Shown: positions 14,408 through 16,908 of the stretch, piece after piece | Layout: the number at the start of each line of letters is the position of its first letter | Position numbering within the stretch: the stretch's first letter is position 1 | Assembly (NCBI GenBank): GCA_900767465.1 | Contig: CAAGAW010000008.1 | Span: 1-16,908, forward strand | Source: Clostridia bacterium | Lineage (GTDB): Bacteria; Bacillota; Clostridia; Christensenellales; Pumilibacteraceae | DNA length: 16,908 nt | Reading direction: 5' to 3' | The notes under the pieces: model-generated | Seen by the model: only the letters and a program-made list of their open reading frames with translations | Database searches by the model: none | Told to the model about the DNA's origin: nothing | Translations under genes and position numbers: made by a program

Positions 14408-14719
14408 ATAGCAAAAAGAACAAGACCGTTCGCGTATACCTTTCGGGTGAGCGAACAAGAGAAAAATTTAATCGATGACAAAATGGAAAAAAGCAGACTT
14501 ACGATGCGCGAATTTATTCTACGGTCAATTATGGATAAGCCGATAATCGTAATCGAGTGCAGCGGCGAAATACTTGCGGAATTAAAGCGGCAGGGAAACA
14601 ATTTGAATCAGGCGGTGAGAAACGGTTATTACGGCATGGATACGGAACGGGAAATAAAAAACTGCATCGCGTACTTAAAAGAATTGTATCGGAAAATATC
14701 CTTTGCTGCGGGAGGGTAA
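14408..14719 (+). CDS. mobC: MobC-family relaxosome protein with apparent AUA start
   Basis: The 103-residue protein matches the MobC family (PF05713), small ribbon-helix-helix proteins that bind oriT and assist the relaxase. The N-terminus 'AKRTRPFAYTFRVSEQEKNLI' contains the expected DNA-binding strand, and 'LKRQGNNLNQAVR' is the family signature around residues 60-72. No ATG, GTG or TTG occurs at the expected start. The codon at 14408, seven bases after AAGGAGG (14394-14400), is ATA, one base from ATG. The next usable start, GTG at 14447, would delete the DNA-binding strand and has no ribosome binding site. It is followed three bases later by the relaxase gene. The family is clear; the true start needs protein evidence. 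Confidence 0.8.
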   Translation: MAKRTRPFAYTFRVSEQEKNLIDDKMEKSRLTMREFILRSIMDKPIIVIECSGEILAELKRQGNNLNQAVRNGYYGMDTEREIKNCIAYLKELYRKISFAAGG

Positions 14720-14722
14720 ACG

Positions 14723-15865
14723 ATGCCTCTTTTAAAATGCAGTGCGAGCAAGGCAAGACCGAAAAACGGGATAGGGTACATAACCGATCCGAAGAAGGAG
14801 GCGATCGTGTCGGTGAAAAATTTATTCGAGGACGAAGATTACGCAAAGCAATTTGAAGAAACGGCAAAGCGGTTCGGTAAAGGCGAGAAATACGACGAGC
14901 GGAAGTATTATCATTTCAAACTTTCCTGCGCAAGAAAAGATAACGTAACGCCCGAAAAAGCCCACGCGTATGCGGAAGAAGTTGCGGAAGCGTTTTTCAA
15001 AAATTACGAATGCGTAATCGCCACGCATACGGATACGCAGACGGTTCACAGTCACATTATCGTAAACGCCGTCGATCCGATCGCGGGCAAAAAATTGCAA
15101 TTTTCAAAGCAAGATTATGTAAAAATGAAAGATGACGTAAACGCAATCGGCAGAAAATACGGCTTTACGGAAACAGAATTTCGTAAGCGTGGCAAAAACA
15201 GCAGAACGGCGGCAGAAAAGAAAATTATGCTTAAAGGCGGCACGAGTTGGAAAGAAGAACTGCGCGAAGTCATAGCCGAAGCTGTAAAGAAGACGAAATC
15301 GCCCGAAGCGTTCAAAAATTATCTTGACGAATGTTACGGCGTAAAAATCACGCGGGACGGAAAGGATTATTCCTATCTGCATCCGAACAAACAAAAACCG
15401 ATCCGAGGGGAGCGGCTCGGAACAAATTATACGAAAAGCGAGGTAATAAAACGAATTGGAGAACAGAATCACGGGGTTAAGTCCTCAGCCTATAACGGAG
15501 GACGAGGTGGATTTAACGGAAAACGTACCGGCAGCGGAACTGTGCGAAGAGGTAAAGCGGCTTACGGCGGAAACGCGGGAAGCGTTGTTAGAGCAAGCCT
15601 TGGCGGTATCGAACGAGAAATGCAACGGCTTAATTTTGCAGCTGAATGTGCGGGTAACGGACTTGACGCGGCAAGTGAGGAGCGTAAAATGGATGAACGA
15701 AGAGCTCGCCTCGAGTCTGAAAGACGACACAGAGAAGCTGACGAAAGAGATGAAAGAAGAAAATCGGAACATGCTTGCGAGCATGCGGATAACGCTTCAG
15801 AGAATAACGGAAACAGTAACGAAGATACAGGAAATAGTAAATACAACTATGGCAAAGGCGACTGA
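14723..15865 (+). CDS. MOBP-type relaxase / mobilisation nuclease
   Basis: The 380-residue relaxase would nick one strand at oriT and stay attached to its 5' end for transfer. Residues ~1-240 match the relaxase domain PF03432: candidate catalytic Y19 in 'GIGYITDPKKE', and the metal-binding motif H102-x-D104-x4-H109-x-H111 with N115 ('HTDTQTVHSHIIVN'). 'IRGERLGTNYT' near 237 closes the domain as in relatives. The C-terminal ~100 residues are a charged, low-complexity tail (R/E/H-rich, then N/S-rich). The start follows GGGAGG, which overlaps the mobC stop, so translation is coupled. The last 359 bases also encode the start of the next gene in another frame, which explains the odd composition of the tail. 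Confidence 0.9.
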   Translation: MPLLKCSASKARPKNGIGYITDPKKEAIVSVKNLFEDEDYAKQFEETAKRFGKGEKYDERKYYHFKLSCARKDNVTPEKAHAYAEEVAEAFFKNYECVIATHTDTQTVHSHIIVNAVDPIAGKKLQFSKQDYVKMKDDVNAIGRKYGFTETEFRKRGKNSRTAAEKKIMLKGGTSWKEELREVIAEAVKKTKSPEAFKNYLDECYGVKITRDGKDYSYLHPNKQKPIRGERLGTNYTKSEVIKRIGEQNHGVKSSAYNGGRGGFNGKRTGSGTVRRGKAAYGGNAGSVVRASLGGIEREMQRLNFAAECAGNGLDAASEERKMDERRARLESERRHREADERDERRKSEHACEHADNASENNGNSNEDTGNSKYNYGKGD

Positions 15866-16100
15866 CGAAGCGGGCGAGTTGTTAAAGACAAGAGTTACCG
15901 AAGCGGCAGACGACGCGGCGTTCACAATCGACGAACACTCGAAAGCACTTACGAAAAAGGTGAAAGAACTGCAAAAAGAAGTGTATAAGGCAACGGAAGA
16001 TATACGCTTGGAACGCGGTTTCCGTAAATTCTTTTTCTGGCTCACGCCTGCATTGTTGCTTTTGCAAAGCGTTATGACGGCAATTTTATTGCTTAGATAA
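15507..16100 (+). CDS. Coiled-coil membrane-anchored mobilisation protein, gene begins inside the relaxase gene
   Basis: The protein has 197 residues from GTG 15507, which follows CGGAGG (15496-15501) by five bases; an in-frame TTG at 15456 has only a poor site. It is almost wholly helical and charged, with heptad-like stretches in residues ~15-165 ('KDDTEKLTKEMKEENRNML', 'KALTKKVKELQKEVYKA'), and ends in one membrane helix ('FFFWLTPALLLLQSVMTAILLL'). The first 359 bases overlap the relaxase C-terminus in the +1 frame. In ColE1-type plasmids, mbeB and mbeD are likewise nested within the mbeA relaxase gene. I therefore infer a relaxosome accessory that tethers the complex to the membrane or transfer channel; sequence homology to those proteins is not shown. 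Confidence 0.75.
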   Translation: MDLTENVPAAELCEEVKRLTAETREALLEQALAVSNEKCNGLILQLNVRVTDLTRQVRSVKWMNEELASSLKDDTEKLTKEMKEENRNMLASMRITLQRITETVTKIQEIVNTTMAKATDEAGELLKTRVTEAADDAAFTIDEHSKALTKKVKELQKEVYKATEDIRLERGFRKFFFWLTPALLLLQSVMTAILLLR

Positions 16101-16131
16101 AAACTTTTTTTCAAAAAATAATAATTTTAGC

Positions 16132-16184
16132 TTGACTATAAAATGGCAAGCAAGTATAATATAGCTACAATCGTATATATACGA
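16132..16184 (+). promoter_or_regulatory. Consensus promoter with palindromic operator candidate for tnpV
   Basis: TTGACT (16132-16137), a 17-bp spacer and TATAAT (16155-16160) form a near-ideal promoter. A perfect 14-bp palindrome, TCGTATATATACGA (16171-16184), sits at about +5 to +18 of the expected transcript, where a bound repressor would block RNA polymerase. Confidence 0.7.
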
Positions 16185-16209
16185 GAATGTAAAAACGGGA
16201 GATGAAGAT

Positions 16210-16563
16210 ATGGAAGTCGATGAAGTGATACGAAAAGCAAATTCAGGCGAGGGGTTAACGGTGGAAGAAATTAAAATTTACAACGCTAACGTAAAACCGC
16301 AGAAACACGTTTACGGCAAGTACGGAACGTTTGCAAAACAGTATCTCGAAGATAAAGGAATCGACTGGACGATTGCAGATCTCCCCGGATATTTACATGG
16401 CGTAGACAAAGCGGCGGAAACGCTTTACGATGATATGTGGAATAAACTTTCCGGATGCGAGCAGTATCGCCGAACGGGAGATTATTTGGTCGACGTTAAG
16501 AGAATTAACGCTATGAAGCAAGTCATCGAAGAAGAAATATTGAATGAAATTGTCTATATATAG
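16210..16563 (+). CDS. tnpV: TnpV-like transposon-encoded protein
   Basis: The 117-residue soluble protein resembles the TnpV family (PF14198) found in Clostridia transposons and conjugative elements. It shows the 'YGKYGTFAKQYLED' segment (TnpV: 'YG-M---YL-E'), a middle 'YLHGVDKAAETLYDDMW', and the ending 'RINAMKQVIEEEILNEIVYI', matching the family's closing 'MN-IRNRAEEIVLNELIY'. The function of TnpV is not established; it is usually carried as cargo beside transposase or mobilisation genes. The ATG follows GGGAGATG. Its own promoter overlaps a palindrome, so expression is probably repressed by an element-encoded regulator. The call rests on remembered family pattern. Confidence 0.7.
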   Translation: MEVDEVIRKANSGEGLTVEEIKIYNANVKPQKHVYGKYGTFAKQYLEDKGIDWTIADLPGYLHGVDKAAETLYDDMWNKLSGCEQYRRTGDYLVDVKRINAMKQVIEEEILNEIVYI

Positions 16564-16593
16564 AGGCTGAAATTATTAAAAGTGTAGAACGTA

Positions 16594-16689
16594 ATGGAAA
16601 GAATTTTGTTTGCGGGTTTATTGATAATAAGTCATATTATAATGGGTATTATAGGGATTATTATTTGCGCTGTTACGTCACAAAAATAA
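16594..16689 (+). CDS. Predicted 31-residue single-span membrane peptide
   Basis: An ATG at 16594 opens a 31-codon frame encoding ME-R followed by about 23 hydrophobic residues rich in I, L and G (from ILFAGLLIIS to GIIGIIICAV), ending TSQK. The composition is that of one transmembrane helix with charged or polar ends. The gap from tnpV is 30 bases. There is no good ribosome binding site, and AT-rich DNA readily yields isoleucine-rich frames, so it may not be expressed. If real, it could be a small membrane protein or a type I toxin-like peptide. Confidence 0.4.
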   Translation: MERILFAGLLIISHIIMGIIGIIICAVTSQK

Positions 16690-16796
16690 ATTCGCAGGCG
16701 ATATAAAAATCAATCCGAAAAAGCGAACGAGGCGGACAGCGGTAGTTTGTTTATTACGGAAATATTAAAATGGAGGATAATACGCTATAAATGGAG

Positions 16797-16858
16797 AGAG
16801 AACATTGTATCTATATGGTGAGAGAACATAGTAACCGTTCGGGGAAGAGAACATTGTA
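16797..16858 (+). repeat. Three direct repeats, probable left end of an IS21-family element
   Basis: AGAGAACATTGTA occurs at 16797-16809 and 16846-16858, and with one change (AGAGAACATAGTA) at 16821-16833. The spacing is 24 and 25 bases, about two helical turns. Multiple spaced terminal repeats bound by IstA are a known feature of IS21-family ends. An AAAGGA ribosome binding site (16892-16897) follows and an open frame may begin right at the window edge. The remainder of 16690-16796 shows nothing further. Confidence 0.6.
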
Positions 16859-16908
16859 CCCTGTAGCAAAAATTAAAAATTACAGGAGTGACAAAGGAAC
16901 AAAAGAAA

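Larger units (their letters stand above)
12100..16908. mobile_element. Accessory region with mobilisation module; boundaries not seen
   Basis: From just after the ppdK terminator to the window end, base composition turns AT-rich and every recognisable gene is of mobile origin: an IstA-like domain, MobC, a MOBP relaxase with its coiled-coil partner, and TnpV. No integrase, coupling protein or att site is in view, so this is part of a larger integrative mobilizable or conjugative element, or a composite of several. The exact left boundary is not marked by any repeat I could find. Confidence 0.6.

Noticed and set aside
16797..16858. CRISPR array
   Set aside because: Only three 13-base repeats at 24-25 base spacing, with spacers of about 11 bases and no cas genes. 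The layout fits IS21 terminal repeats instead.
16888..16908. Start of a protein at GTG 16888
   Set aside because: The only nearby GGAG overlaps that GTG, so it cannot serve it. The real start of the next gene is probably just outside the window.

Overview
The window looks like chromosomal DNA of an anaerobic, gut-type Bacillota (Clostridia; the style of the genes and codons would fit Christensenellales or a relative, but that is a guess). The reasons are strong AAGGAG-type ribosome binding sites, consensus sigma-A promoters with 17-bp spacers, a pyruvate phosphate dikinase, glycoside hydrolases controlled by AraC-type regulators, and a Firmicutes-style mobilisation module. The left 12 kb is GC-rich with many gcg/cga-type codons. 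The right 4.8 kb is visibly richer in AT and is accessory DNA.

Left region (1-9016): only the 3' half of a tRNA-Ser gene is present near the left edge, followed by its terminator. Then come a beta-propeller lactonase; a PocR/AraC regulator divergent from an FAD-dependent oxidoreductase; a tandem pair of GH39-like glycoside hydrolases followed by an MFS transporter in one tight operon; and a second (cupin) AraC regulator on the opposite strand, whose 3' end overlaps the transporter gene. Together these look like a small carbohydrate-catabolism locus: uptake by the MFS protein, hydrolysis by the two intracellular GH39-like enzymes, and redox or lactone steps by the oxidoreductase and lactonase. 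The substrate cannot be read from sequence.

Middle (9017-12100): ppdK, encoding a full-length pyruvate phosphate dikinase, has its own consensus promoter and a strong terminator. Its codon choice differs from its neighbours (many acc/gcc/ccc codons), as expected of a highly expressed core gene.

Right region (12100-16908): mobile DNA. It holds an IstA-like N-terminal DNA-binding protein with no transposase catalytic domain, an AT-rich orphan, and a winged-helix protein. Next is a mobilisation module: a structured candidate oriT, mobC with an apparent AUA start, a MOBP-type relaxase, and a coiled-coil membrane protein whose gene begins out of frame inside the relaxase gene. After it come a tnpV-like gene with a promoter and a perfect palindromic operator candidate, a 31-residue membrane peptide, and three direct repeats that look like the end of an IS21-family element running out of the window.

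The most noteworthy signals are in the mobilisation module (AUA start, nested gene, multi-stem candidate oriT, four-codon leader), the standalone IstA-like domain, the shared palindromic -10 region of the PocR-regulator/oxidoreductase pair, and the half tRNA-Ser that may mark an integration junction just left of the window.
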